Assembly: GCF_001651875.1 (NCBI RefSeq)
Contig: NZ_LNQB01000057.1
Location: 1-63,286, forward strand
Reading direction: 5' to 3'
From: Sinorhizobium saheli
GTDB lineage: Bacteria > Pseudomonadota > Alphaproteobacteria > Rhizobiales > Rhizobiaceae
DNA: 63,286 bases
Below the pieces are notes generated by a model. That model made no database searches and was not told the origin of the DNA. It saw nothing but the letters and a program-made list of their open reading frames with translations. Shown here piece by piece: positions 7,933 through 16,863 of the stretch. The position numbers and the translations under genes are program-made. Numbering within the stretch: position 1 is the stretch's first letter; every line of letters begins with the position of its first letter.

Positions 7933-9377
7933 GCTGCCAACCCTGCGAAGGACGCGGCAAGAATGTTCTCCTCGGTGACGGCGTCGCCCTGAAGCTCTGC
8001 AGCGATCGCTCCCTCCCGGAAGACATAGACGCGATCGCAGAGGCAGACTTCCTCCATTTCGGTCGAATACCAGACGAAGGTCCGGCCACGGGCGGCCTCC
8101 TGGCGGATGATCTCGTAAACCTCTTGCTTGGTGCCGACGTCGACGCCGCGCATTGGGTCGTCCATCAGCACCACCGGCGCGCGCGTCGAGAGGGCTCTCG
8201 CAAACAACACCTTCTGCTGATTGCCGCCGGAAAGCGACAGGATGTGGCTCGCCATGTCCGGCGTGCGAATTTCGATGCGGCGCTTCCACTCCCCGGCACG
8301 CTCCGCTTCCGCATCGCCCTTGACGACGCCGTGCTGCGCAAGATCGCCGAGCGCGGCGACGGAGAGATTCTTCAGGATGCTCCAGAGTTCGAAGATGCCG
8401 TTGAGGCGCCGGTCCCCGGCGACGAAGGTCACGGCCGGGTCGCGGCGTGGCAGCCAGTCGGCGCTGCTTGCCGCATGTAGCCTCATCAGCATCTCCGTCT
8501 GGCCATGTCCAGCGAGGCCGGCAAGGCCGACGATCTCGCCGCGCCTGGCACGGAAGGGCGTGCCGCGACCGACATGCTCGATGGCAACCGGCGCGTCGGC
8601 GAGATCGCGCATCGCGCGCCGGTGCGCCTCGCCCTTGACGACGCTGCCCATCGCCTCGACCAGGCCATGCTCGGTCCAGGCGGCGGCCGGTCGTTCGGCG
8701 ACAATGCGCCCGTCCTTCATGACCACGATCCGGCTCGCCGTCGTCAGGATCTCATGGAGGATATGCGAAATCAGGATGACCGAACCGCCGCTTGCGACAA
8801 ATCGCCGGACGTGGGCCAACATCTGCTCGGCGAGGCTCGCGTCGAGTGAGGACGTCGGTTCGTCGAGGATGATGAGGCGCGGCGCTATGCCGGCGTCCGA
8901 GAATGCCATGGCGATCTCGACCATCTGCCGTTCGGCGATCGAGAGGTCGCCGACGGTCCGGTCGGTGTTGATATCATGTCCGGGAAAGATCGCGTCGAGG
9001 CTTTGCTCGATCACCTGCTTCGCGCGTCGGCGCCATCCGAGGCCACCGAGGTGACGGTGGAGGATCCGCGTGTTCTCGACGACTGTGAGATTGGGGCAAA
9101 GCGACAGCTCCTGGAAAACGCAGCGCACGCCGCGTGAACGCGCGGCGTTGATGCCGTAGCGCGCGAGCACCTCGCCGTCGCTTGCAATACTGCCCTGATG
9201 CGGCGCCAGGCCGCCGTTGATGACGCTGACGATCGTCGATTTGCCGGCGCCGTTATGGCCGACGAGCCCCACGCATTCGCCGGGCGCAATGGCGAGCGTC
9301 ACGCCGTCGAGCGCCTTGACCGCCCCGAAACTCACCTTGGCGTCAGCAACCTCGATTATCGCCTTCGGCATTTCCAC
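7929..9377 (-). CDS. Sugar ABC transporter ATP-binding protein (two fused domains)
   Basis: A 482-residue CUT2-type ATPase with two cassettes. Domain 1 has Walker A GHNGAGKST near residue 40, an atypical signature (LSIAERQ) and Walker B LIILDEPTS. Domain 2 has a degenerate P-loop (GLAGHGQTEM near 288) but an intact signature LSGGNQQK and VLMDDPMRGVD. This asymmetry is normal for RbsA/MglA-like proteins. It energises the two downstream permeases. The start at 9377 follows an intercistronic hairpin after the binding-protein gene. Confidence 0.9.
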   Translation of the reverse strand: MEMPKAIIEVADAKVSFGAVKALDGVTLAIAPGECVGLVGHNGAGKSTIVSVINGGLAPHQGSIASDGEVLARYGINAARSRGVRCVFQELSLCPNLTVVENTRILHRHLGGLGWRRRAKQVIEQSLDAIFPGHDINTDRTVGDLSIAERQMVEIAMAFSDAGIAPRLIILDEPTSSLDASLAEQMLAHVRRFVASGGSVILISHILHEILTTASRIVVMKDGRIVAERPAAAWTEHGLVEAMGSVVKGEAHRRAMRDLADAPVAIEHVGRGTPFRARRGEIVGLAGLAGHGQTEMLMRLHAASSADWLPRRDPAVTFVAGDRRLNGIFELWSILKNLSVAALGDLAQHGVVKGDAEAERAGEWKRRIEIRTPDMASHILSLSGGNQQKVLFARALSTRAPVVLMDDPMRGVDVGTKQEVYEIIRQEAARGRTFVWYSTEMEEVCLCDRVYVFREGAIAAELQGDAVTEENILAASFAGLAA

Positions 9378-9410
9378 CCGTCATTGCTGCTGTCTTGCTG
9401 ATTGCGAGAA

Positions 9411-9442
9411 CCGTCGCGCGGCGCTAGAGGGCCGCGCGACGG
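9411..9442. promoter_or_regulatory. Intercistronic hairpin between binding protein and ATPase genes
   Basis: CCGTCGCGCGGC (9411-9422) pairs perfectly with GCCGCGCGACGG (9431-9442) around an 8-nt loop. It sits just after the stop of the binding-protein gene on the transcribed strand and has no following T-run, so mRNA stabilisation or partial attenuation is more likely than full termination. This would give excess binding protein over membrane components. Confidence 0.65.
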
Positions 9443-9453
9443 GCCGGGAGGCA

Positions 9454-10470
9454 TCATTTCGCGGATTCGATCACCTTGATCGCATCGGCCTGCGTGTATT
9501 CGACGTTCGCGACGCCGCCGGCCTGGGTGTTGGCCAGGTTCTGTTCAAGGTTGTCCTGATCGATGCGCAGGAACGGCACGACCAGGTCCTTCTTGACCTC
9601 CTTGCCGTCGAGGATCTGCTGGGCGACCCAGAAGGCGAGCGTCGAGACGCCGGGCGCGATGGAAACCGACATCGTCTCGTATCCGTTCGCGTCCTTCTGC
9701 TCCTTCCACCACTTCAGCTCGTCCTCGCGGTTGCCCATGACAATGACCGGCATCGGTCGCTTTGCGGCCGCGATCGCCTGGGCCGCACCGTAGCCGTCGC
9801 CGCCTTGGGTCACGACGCCGATGACCTCGGGGAGGCTCGGCAGGACACCGGCAACCGCCTTCTGGGCGACGTCCTGCGCCCAGTCGCCATGGACCGAACC
9901 GACGATCTTGAACTGCGGGAACTGCTTCACCCCCTCATGGATGCCGGCGGAAATCTCGTCGTCGACGAAGACGCCGGCGAGGCCGCGGATCTCGAGCAGA
10001 TTGCCGCCGTTCGGCAGCTTCTTGGACAGATATTCGACCTGGCTGCGGCCCATTTCCTTGAAGTCGACGGCAATCCGCCAGGCGCAGGGCTCGGTCACGA
10101 TGCCGTCGAAGGAGACGACGGTGATTCCGGCGTCGCAGGCCTCCTTGACCGCACCGTTCAGGGCCGTCGGCGAGGCGGCGTTGAGGACGATCGCGTCATA
10201 GCCCTGCAGGATCATGTTCTGGATCTGCGCGGCCTGCTCGGTCGCCTGGTTTTCCGCCGTGGTGAAGGCATCGGCAGCGGCCACGACACCGGCCTTGACC
10301 GCCTCGCCGGTAACCTTTTCCCAGCTCGTCAGCATTGCCTGGCGCCAGGAGTTTCCGGCATAGTTGTTGGAAAGCGCGATCTTCTTGCCTGACGTGTCGG
10401 CTAGGGCCGAAGCCGGTATCGCGGCGCATGCGATGGCCACTGACGCCAGAAGCATCTTACGGAATGTCAT
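9454..10470 (-). CDS. Sugar ABC transporter periplasmic binding protein (RbsB type)
   Basis: A 338-residue protein with a signal peptide ending near ASALADTS (about residue 24) and a type I periplasmic-binding fold of the LacI/RbsB class. Residues such as NNYAGNSWRQ, QNMILQGYDAIVLNAASPTA and GDGYGAAQAI follow family positions for ligand contacts. It is the first gene of the operon, preceded by GAGGGAGGAAATC, a strong ribosome site. The ligand is unknown; the downstream lactonase suggests a sugar with a lactone intermediate. The start of the divergent kinase gene lies 277 nt away, and the shared intergenic region must hold both promoters. Confidence 0.88.
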   Translation of the reverse strand: MTFRKMLLASVAIACAAIPASALADTSGKKIALSNNYAGNSWRQAMLTSWEKVTGEAVKAGVVAAADAFTTAENQATEQAAQIQNMILQGYDAIVLNAASPTALNGAVKEACDAGITVVSFDGIVTEPCAWRIAVDFKEMGRSQVEYLSKKLPNGGNLLEIRGLAGVFVDDEISAGIHEGVKQFPQFKIVGSVHGDWAQDVAQKAVAGVLPSLPEVIGVVTQGGDGYGAAQAIAAAKRPMPVIVMGNREDELKWWKEQKDANGYETMSVSIAPGVSTLAFWVAQQILDGKEVKKDLVVPFLRIDQDNLEQNLANTQAGGVANVEYTQADAIKVIESAK

Positions 10471-10747
10471 GATTTCCTCCCTCTGGATCCCCCGGTCGGA
10501 TCGCTTCATCGGCCGTGCTGGCTGCGGACGGCCGAAAATAGTTCTTGCACTGAGCTTCCTCCTCTCAGTAAGGGCAGGATGAGGGAGAATTGCCAGCCTG
10601 TATAGACGGCATACGGCAAGACGTTTGCGGGGTCTTGCACAATCGCCTGCGGGTTTATGCAGGACGCGGACGCGCCGCCCGGCGCTTAATGGAGGCGGCG
10701 GTCGCCGCATCGGAGGAGACGAGAGCGATCGGGGAGGAATTGCGGAC

Positions 10748-11989
10748 ATGCCGCACATGGCGCCGGCCGCGACGGTCGATCACTATCTTGGCATATCCCG
10801 GCTGCTCGCCGGCCAGCTCGACTTCCGCTCGGCGATCCGCGCAGTCGCGGCAGAGATAGCGCACATCATCCCGCACGATCACCTCGACGTCTGCATTCTC
10901 ATGGTGGACGGCAACTACCATACCGCCTACGAGACCGGCATGGATACCGCCTGGGGAAATGTCGCCTCGACGCCGGTCGTCAACAGTCCGATACGCTCCC
11001 TTCTTTGGGGCGAGGTGGATTACCTGCTCACCGACGATGCCATCAATGATGCGCGCTTCCATTTCGAGGGCGCCTTCAAGCGGCCGATCATCGAGCAGTC
11101 GCTGCGCAGCCGCCTGCACGTGCCGATGAAGGTTCAGGGCACGATCATCGCCGCGCTCAGCTGTTCGTCGCAGACCCCGGGGATATACACCATGGAGGAC
11201 GTCGCGCGGGCACGCATCATCGCCGACCTCCTGGCGCCCTATTTCTTCGCGCTCCGCTCCGCCGAGCAGGCCCAGCAATCGGCGATCGTCGAGGCGGAAG
11301 CGCGGGCGCGCGAGGAGGGCTTGCGGCAGGGAGCGCTGAAGTTGACCGAAGCGCTCGAGCAGGAGCGTCAGCGCATCGGCATGGACCTCCATGATCAGAC
11401 GCTCGCCGATCTCACGCGTCTGTCGCGCCGCATCGACCGGCTGGCCCGATCGGGGGAACTGAGCGGCGAGGCGCTCGAGCCCGTCTCGCGCGGCCTGCAC
11501 CACTGCATGCAGGATCTCAGGCAGATCATCGAGCAAGCGAAACCCTCGGTCCTGCAGCTCTTCGGTCTCGCCCAGGCGGTGGAGAACCATCTCGACCGGT
11601 CGGTGCGCGACAGCGCCATGCCGATCGAGTGGGCGCTCGCCGACGAGACGGCTGGGGCGCTCGACGGCTTGGAGCCGACGGTGAGCGTCGCGCTGTTCCG
11701 CATCGCCCAGGAGGCGATCAACAACGCGGTTCGCCACGCCCAGCCGATGGCGATCACGGTCCGGCTCCGGGTCCAGGCCAGTCAACTTGCGATCGAAATA
11801 GCGGACGACGGACGCGGCCTTGCGAGGGCGCGTGGACGCCTCGGCGGCGGCATCGACAATATGAAGACGCGCGCGCGGCTCATCTCGGCAAGGTTCGCGA
11901 TCGGGCCGGGGCGCAACAATCGCGGCACGACGGTCAGCGTCGTGCTGCCGCTCGGGCAGTCCGCGCCGGACGCGGAGGCCCGGCAATGA
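10748..11989 (+). CDS. GAF-domain sensor histidine kinase (HisKA_3/NarX type)
   Basis: A 413-residue cytoplasmic kinase. Residues 10-170 form a GAF-like sensor, 175-215 a coiled coil leading to the dimerisation helix, with phospho-acceptor His215 in GMDLHDQTLADL. The HATPase domain shows the N box QEAINNAVRH (321-330) and DDGRGL at 353. No membrane segment is seen, so the signal is likely cytoplasmic. I chose the ATG at 10748 because GGGGAGGAAT precedes it; longer frames upstream overlap the transporter promoter region. Its gene is divergent from the sugar ABC operon and 16 nt from its response regulator, so it probably controls that operon. Confidence 0.85.
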   Translation: MPHMAPAATVDHYLGISRLLAGQLDFRSAIRAVAAEIAHIIPHDHLDVCILMVDGNYHTAYETGMDTAWGNVASTPVVNSPIRSLLWGEVDYLLTDDAINDARFHFEGAFKRPIIEQSLRSRLHVPMKVQGTIIAALSCSSQTPGIYTMEDVARARIIADLLAPYFFALRSAEQAQQSAIVEAEARAREEGLRQGALKLTEALEQERQRIGMDLHDQTLADLTRLSRRIDRLARSGELSGEALEPVSRGLHHCMQDLRQIIEQAKPSVLQLFGLAQAVENHLDRSVRDSAMPIEWALADETAGALDGLEPTVSVALFRIAQEAINNAVRHAQPMAITVRLRVQASQLAIEIADDGRGLARARGRLGGGIDNMKTRARLISARFAIGPGRNNRGTTVSVVLPLGQSAPDAEARQ

Positions 11990-12005
11990 GGTGGGGAGAC
12001 AGCCG

Positions 12006-12731
12006 ATGAAGATCCTGATCGTGGAGGACGACCCGCTTCACCGCTCATACCTGCATGAGGCGGTCTGTTCGGCCCTGCCCGAATGCGACACCGTCATCGA
12101 GGCGGAAAACGGCGTTGCCGGCGAGCAGCTCGCCCGCGAGCATAAATCCGCACATATCGTCATGGACCTGCAGATGGCGAGCCGCAACGGCATCGAGGCG
12201 GCCCGCACCATCTGGAAGGAGCGTCCGGACACGCGCATCCTCTTCTGGTCGAACTATTCCGACGAGGCATATGTGCGCGGCGTCTCGCGCATCGTTCCGG
12301 ATGGAGCCGCCTACGGCTACGTGCTGAAGTCCGCTTCCGACGAAAGGCTGAAGCTGGCGCTCCGCTCGATTTTCATCGAAAGCCAATGCGTGATCGACCG
12401 CGAAGTACGCGGCCTGCAGCAGAAAAGTATCGGCCGCGCCAACAGCTTCACCGATTCCGAATACGAGATCCTCGTTGATATCGCGCTCGGCCTGACGGAC
12501 CGGGCAATCGCGAAGCGCCGAAGCCTGTCGCTGCGCAGCGTTCAGAACCGGTTGCAGCAGCTCTACGACAAGCTGGACGTCTACCAGGCCGTTGCCGAAG
12601 ACCCTCTCGACAGCAGATTCAATCTTCGCGCCCGCGCCGTTACCGTCGCGTTCCTGCGCAAGCTGTTGAACTACAGCGCTCTGGAAAAGGCCGAAGCCGA
12701 GCTGCAAGACTGGCTGAAGGAACAGAAGTGA
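12006..12731 (+). CDS. Response regulator with receiver and C-terminal HTH
   Basis: A 241-residue protein. The receiver has Asp8/Asp9, phospho-acceptor Asp54 in IVMDLQM and Lys108 in YVLKSAS. The C-terminal half contains FTDSEYEILVDIALGLTDRA followed by SLRSVQNRLQQLYDKL, which aligns with a LuxR/NarL HTH, but the region after the recognition helix is about 50 residues longer than usual and rich in charged helices. The ribosome site GGGGAG at 11993-11998 selects the ATG at 12006. It forms a pair with the kinase upstream. Confidence 0.83.
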   Translation: MKILIVEDDPLHRSYLHEAVCSALPECDTVIEAENGVAGEQLAREHKSAHIVMDLQMASRNGIEAARTIWKERPDTRILFWSNYSDEAYVRGVSRIVPDGAAYGYVLKSASDERLKLALRSIFIESQCVIDREVRGLQQKSIGRANSFTDSEYEILVDIALGLTDRAIAKRRSLSLRSVQNRLQQLYDKLDVYQAVAEDPLDSRFNLRARAVTVAFLRKLLNYSALEKAEAELQDWLKEQK

Positions 12732-12773
12732 ACTGAACTGCCCGGGTAGGCGTCCCCTCGCGATGAGCAGCGC

Positions 12774-14288
12774 TTAGGGATCAATCGCGATGCGCGCGTA
12801 AGCTTCCGGAGGAGCGTCATTGGCATGCATGAGCTCCCGCATGAGGCGCGTCATGGCCTCCTCGACCTCCGGGGAGGAAAGCGGCCTGCTCTGTCCTGGA
12901 TCATCGGCGAGATCGTAGAGCCGCGTTTCACTCTCGATAAGCGCACCGGGACCGTAGTTGTCGAACATGGGCGACCGCTCGATCACCGGTATCTTGAGGA
13001 CCGGCACGCCCTTGGTGAACGGCATCGGCCGCGCAAGCGCGGCTCCGGCCAGTTCCTCCGGGGTGAACGGTTCCCAGATATGGGTCGGCATCAGTGTGTA
13101 TTGATAAAGCTCCTGCGCGCGAGGGTCGGGCGGGAAGCGGTGATAGGTATAGCGTCCGTCCGTCACGTTGATCGCACCGCCGAAATAACCGAACAGCGCG
13201 CCCTGCCGCAGCGGGCGTTCGGCATCGAGGAGCGGCAGGAGCGAATGCCCCTCCATCTCGGCAACGGCCGGCACGTCGTAGAGGTCGAGGAATGTCGCCG
13301 CGAGATCGATCGTCTGGGTCAGCGCCGACCGCCGGACGCCGGCGCTTGTCGGCCGGCGCGGATCGTGGAGGAAGAGCGGGATATGCACGATCTCCTCGTA
13401 CATGTTCATCCGGTTCTTCGCCCAGAAATCGTGCTCGCCGAGCAAAAAGCCGTGGTCGGTGGTGACCACGAGCGCCGTGTCGCGCCAAAGGTCGTGCCGG
13501 TCGAAATGGTCGAGAAGCTGTCCGAGGAGAAAGTCGCAAAGCGCGACGACCGCATAGTAATTGGCCCGCAGTTCCTCGCATTCTTCCGGCAGCTCGTCGA
13601 CGCGGCCGTAGCGCGGCCAGTCGCGAACCGGACCGTTCCAGCCGGTCGTGAACTTCTCGCGAAATCGCTCGGGCGCGGTGAAGGGTTCATGCGGGTCGAA
13701 GGTCTCGATCTGCAGCAGCCAGTCGTCGGCCGTCCGATTCTGTTCGAGGAAGTCCAGCCCGGCGGCGAAGCAGCGCACCGACGGGAATTCGCTCTCGTCC
13801 CTGATGAACTCGCGGTTCACGATGTTGCGGCGAAACTTGTCGCGTGCCGACCGGCTGAACTGCCGCTCGTGATACATCTGGCTCAGGCGCTCCCATGGCG
13901 GCTGCACCATCGCCTTCCAGGGGTCGCCCTCCTGCCCGCGGATGAACTCGTAACTGTCATAGCGGGTGTGATAGGTCGCGCCGCCGTCTTCGAAATAGTG
14001 GAAATGGTCGGTGACGAGATGGCTGTACGTGCCGGCTTGGTGCAAAAGCTCGGGAAAGGAATTGTCGAAAGGCTCGAGCGGTCCCCAGCTCCTGTGGAGA
14101 AAGCTCAGCCGTCCGGTCTGCATGTCGCGGCGCGCCGGCATGCAGGGGAGACTGCCGACATAATGCCGCTCGAACGTTGCGCTGCGCTCGGCCAGCCGGG
14201 CGAAATTGGGCGTCGCCACCCGCGTTCCGCCATAAGGGGCGAGCAGGTGCCGGTTGAGTGAATCAAACAGGACGAAGACGGCCTTCAT
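12774..14288 (-). CDS. Sulfatase-family hydrolase, probable phosphonate monoester/phosphodiester hydrolase
   Basis: A 504-residue member of the alkaline phosphatase superfamily. Cys49 in CMPARR fits the C-X-P-X-R signature, where Cys becomes formylglycine. Other metal or active-site motifs are Asp9 (LFDSLNRH), DPHEP at 198-202 and TTDHG at 276-280. No signal peptide, so it is cytoplasmic. Its layout resembles rhizobial phosphonate monoester hydrolases, which mainly cleave phosphodiesters, rather than secreted arylsulfatases. The adjacent glycerophosphodiesterase genes and a Ugp-like transporter favour a phosphodiester substrate, but a sulfate ester cannot be ruled out. GGGGGGA precedes the start. 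Confidence 0.75.
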   Translation of the reverse strand: MKAVFVLFDSLNRHLLAPYGGTRVATPNFARLAERSATFERHYVGSLPCMPARRDMQTGRLSFLHRSWGPLEPFDNSFPELLHQAGTYSHLVTDHFHYFEDGGATYHTRYDSYEFIRGQEGDPWKAMVQPPWERLSQMYHERQFSRSARDKFRRNIVNREFIRDESEFPSVRCFAAGLDFLEQNRTADDWLLQIETFDPHEPFTAPERFREKFTTGWNGPVRDWPRYGRVDELPEECEELRANYYAVVALCDFLLGQLLDHFDRHDLWRDTALVVTTDHGFLLGEHDFWAKNRMNMYEEIVHIPLFLHDPRRPTSAGVRRSALTQTIDLAATFLDLYDVPAVAEMEGHSLLPLLDAERPLRQGALFGYFGGAINVTDGRYTYHRFPPDPRAQELYQYTLMPTHIWEPFTPEELAGAALARPMPFTKGVPVLKIPVIERSPMFDNYGPGALIESETRLYDLADDPGQSRPLSSPEVEEAMTRLMRELMHANDAPPEAYARIAIDP

Positions 14289-14414
14289 CGGGCTGTCCCC
14301 CCTTCAGGGCTGCCGATCGCGGCGTAGCCTTGTTTACACCGCCGCCCATTGTCGCCGAAACGAACCCGGCCGCAACCGGATTTCGGATTGCCGCCCGGGA
14401 AGACGATCAAGACC

Positions 14415-15224
14415 TCAGCCGGCGCGGCCGGCACGCTTGACGAGCATGGCGATGAACGGCACGTCATCGCCCGAGATCGTGTCGATAAGGCCGTGGGCAA
14501 TCCATTGCACGAGGTCCGGCAAGGGATCGCGCCCGCCCCGCCAGTATTCGGCGAGCACGTCCGGACGCGGTACGTGCACGCGGTTGCCGAGGCCCGCCTC
14601 ATGGAGCGCCCTCGCATCGTCGGGGTGGAACATGTCGAGCTCGATCGAGGCGGAGCTCGCGCGGCACGCCCTCAACACCCCGATGAGGTCGGCGTGGCGG
14701 GCGTGGGTGATGGCCTCGGTCCTGAGACCCGGATGACGCTCGCCCGCGCGCTTCAGCATGACGTGGTCGAAGCCGATGACGATGACCCGGTCACCGGTGC
14801 CTGTTGCTTGCAGCAAGGCCGCCACGCGATCGACGGCCATGTCCGGCCGCTCCGCCTCCTTGATCTCGAGCACGACCCCCATGTCGCCCGCCTCCGCCCA
14901 ATCGAGCGCCTCGGCGACGGTCGGTATCTTCGTTCCGGCGAAAGCGGGATGGAACCGAACCCCCGCATCCAGCCCGCGGATCTCTTCAAGGCTGAGGTCT
15001 GCCGCAAATCCGTGTCCGTCCGTCGTCCTGTCGACGCTGAGGTCGTGCAGAATGACCGGCTCGCCGTCCGCCGTCAGCACCACGTCGATCTCGACGGTGG
15101 TGGCGCCCGCAGCCTTGGCCGCCTCGAGTGCTGGCAAGGTATTCTCCGGGAAATGCAGGCTGTAACCGCGATGGCCGCAGACATGGACGCGTCCCGCTTC
15201 GCGGGCAAGAAAGCTGAATGCCAT
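14415..15224 (-). CDS. Glycerophosphodiester phosphodiesterase
   Basis: A 269-residue GDPD of UgpQ type. It has the catalytic GHRG near residue 17, PENTLPA at 26-32, the metal-binding Glu-Ile-Asp at 45-47, LHD near 59 and EIKEAE near 121. It hydrolyses glycerophosphodiesters to glycerol 3-phosphate and an alcohol. There is no signal peptide, so it acts on imported substrate. GGAGG stands 7 nt before the ATG. It is divergent from the ABC operon beginning at 15420 and upstream of the sulfatase-like gene on the same strand, with 126 nt between. Confidence 0.88.
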   Translation of the reverse strand: MAFSFLAREAGRVHVCGHRGYSLHFPENTLPALEAAKAAGATTVEIDVVLTADGEPVILHDLSVDRTTDGHGFAADLSLEEIRGLDAGVRFHPAFAGTKIPTVAEALDWAEAGDMGVVLEIKEAERPDMAVDRVAALLQATGTGDRVIVIGFDHVMLKRAGERHPGLRTEAITHARHADLIGVLRACRASSASIELDMFHPDDARALHEAGLGNRVHVPRPDVLAEYWRGGRDPLPDLVQWIAHGLIDTISGDDVPFIAMLVKRAGRAG

Positions 15225-15353
15225 CGTCGATCCTCCATCGTCTCAACGCGGCTGGCCTGCCAGCCGGGGCGTTTGCTGAGCGGCGAGCAACGCCGCTGCG
15301 CATCTCCCCCGAATTCATAGCTGGACATTCCCCAAAGCGCATTCATAATTCTC

Positions 15354-15371
15354 TGTTGCAGCATTGCAACA
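15354..15371. promoter_or_regulatory. 18-bp operator-like palindrome in the GDPD/ABC divergon
   Basis: TGTTGCA (15354-15360), GCAT, TGCAACA (15365-15371) is a perfect inverted repeat in the 195-nt region between the two divergent transcription units, 49 nt before the binding-protein ATG. It is a likely site for a dimeric regulator. Which one is not known; the TGC/GCA arms loosely resemble PhaR-type sites. Confidence 0.5.
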
Positions 15372-15419
15372 ATCAATGACGGCGCGATCAAAAGCGTGCC
15401 GCGACGGGAGGAAATCACC

Positions 15420-16790
15420 ATGATTCACTGGAGATTTGGAACTGCTGCGCTTCTCACTGCAACTCTGGCGGGCATCGTAGCATTCATCGCAGCGACACCG
15501 CTGTTCGCGCAAGAAACCGTGAAGCTCGAACTCTGGTCACGCCAGGACCCATCGGGGCCGCTGCGCCCGGGCAACGTGGTCAAGGCCGCCGAGCGGCTGA
15601 ACAAGGAGCTCGAGGCGGAAGGCTCGCCCAAGCGCGTCGAGGTTGCCGTGCGCGAGAGCCCCGCCAAGGGCTTCGACGACGACGCGCTGCAACTTCTCAA
15701 GGTCTTCGGCATCGGCGAAGGCCCGGATATTTTCATCGCCGCGCACGAATGGGTCTGCGCGTTCCACGAGGACGGCTTCGTCCTCAAGCTCGACGACTAC
15801 ATCGCCAAGTACCCTCAGCACTTCGGCACGATCTTTCCGTCGCTCTGGTCGTCGGCGAAATGCCCGGACGGCACCTATGCGATCCCGCAGGACGCCGAAG
15901 CGAGGATGTTCTTCTACAACAAGAAGCTCCTGCGAGAAGCGGGCTACGACGCCGCCTTCATCGATGCCATGCCGGAGCGGACCTTGTCCGGCGACCTGAC
16001 GATGGACGAGGTGCTCGATATCGCCAAGCAGGTCGTCGACAAGACGAAAGCCCAATACGGCGTGCTTCACCGGCCGAACAAGGGACCGGACTACATCATG
16101 GTCTTCAACGCCTACGGCAACGACTTCGTCGATCCGCAAAGCGGAAAACTGCTCCTCGAACGCGACAAGCTCGCTGCCGCCTTCGGCTGGTTCGAGCGCG
16201 GGGTGAAGGACGGGGTCATCCCGGCCAACAACACGGCGATGGAATTCGATGCGCTGCGCAAGGAATTCTACACCGGCAATGCCGCGTTCTGGATGTACGG
16301 CATCTGGGATCTCGGCAGCGTCGCCTTCCCGACCTACGGACTGCCGCAGGATGAGAAGGCGTTCTTCGCGGACTGGGGCTGGATCGCCGGTCCGGCGCCT
16401 GAGAAGGGCGGCGCGCCGGTCAGTCTGACCCATCCGATCGTCTATGCGATCGCCGCCGACACGAAGGAGCCGGAACTCGCCGTTCGCCTCATCGGCCACG
16501 CTTCGGCCGCCGACCTCAACACCGATCACGCGGTCACGACGACACATCTCGGCATTAAGCCCGAGCAACTCGAAGACAAGCGTTACGCCGACGCCTGGCC
16601 GCTCGCCAGGGCAACCGAAATGCTCAAGATCACCAAGTTCCTGCCGAACAACTCGCAGTTCGGCGAGCTCAACGGCATCATCTTTGCCGGAATCCAGGGC
16701 ATTGAATCGGGACGGCTGACGGCCGAGCAGGCAGCCGATTTCGTCGTCGAGGAGGCGTCGTCCACCCTCGAGGACGTGATCGTCAAATAG
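15420..16790 (+). CDS. ABC transporter periplasmic binding protein (family 1, Ugp/Mal type)
   Basis: A 456-residue extracellular solute-binding protein. The signal peptide spans about residues 1-28, with a long hydrophobic core ending at PLFAQ. The mature part shows the family 1 pattern, including YNKKLLREAG near 182. The ATG at 15420 follows GGGAGGAAATC; an earlier in-frame start would add a charged leader. It begins a five-gene run on the plus strand: binding protein, two permeases, ATPase, GDPD-like protein. The ligand is inferred to be glycerol 3-phosphate, a glycerophosphodiester or a related compound from this context only. Confidence 0.85.
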   Translation: MIHWRFGTAALLTATLAGIVAFIAATPLFAQETVKLELWSRQDPSGPLRPGNVVKAAERLNKELEAEGSPKRVEVAVRESPAKGFDDDALQLLKVFGIGEGPDIFIAAHEWVCAFHEDGFVLKLDDYIAKYPQHFGTIFPSLWSSAKCPDGTYAIPQDAEARMFFYNKKLLREAGYDAAFIDAMPERTLSGDLTMDEVLDIAKQVVDKTKAQYGVLHRPNKGPDYIMVFNAYGNDFVDPQSGKLLLERDKLAAAFGWFERGVKDGVIPANNTAMEFDALRKEFYTGNAAFWMYGIWDLGSVAFPTYGLPQDEKAFFADWGWIAGPAPEKGGAPVSLTHPIVYAIAADTKEPELAVRLIGHASAADLNTDHAVTTTHLGIKPEQLEDKRYADAWPLARATEMLKITKFLPNNSQFGELNGIIFAGIQGIESGRLTAEQAADFVVEEASSTLEDVIVK

Positions 16791-16863
16791 GTCCGGTCGG
16801 TTGCGACCATCGGCCCGGCGGAAGGCTGATGGTCGCAAGACGTCCGCGCGTGCGAGCCGAACG

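Noticed and set aside
6041..8089. A single open frame of 682 codons
   Set aside because: Its first half is antisense or shadow sequence of the neighbouring permease and ATPase genes; only the part from 6988 down is a real permease.
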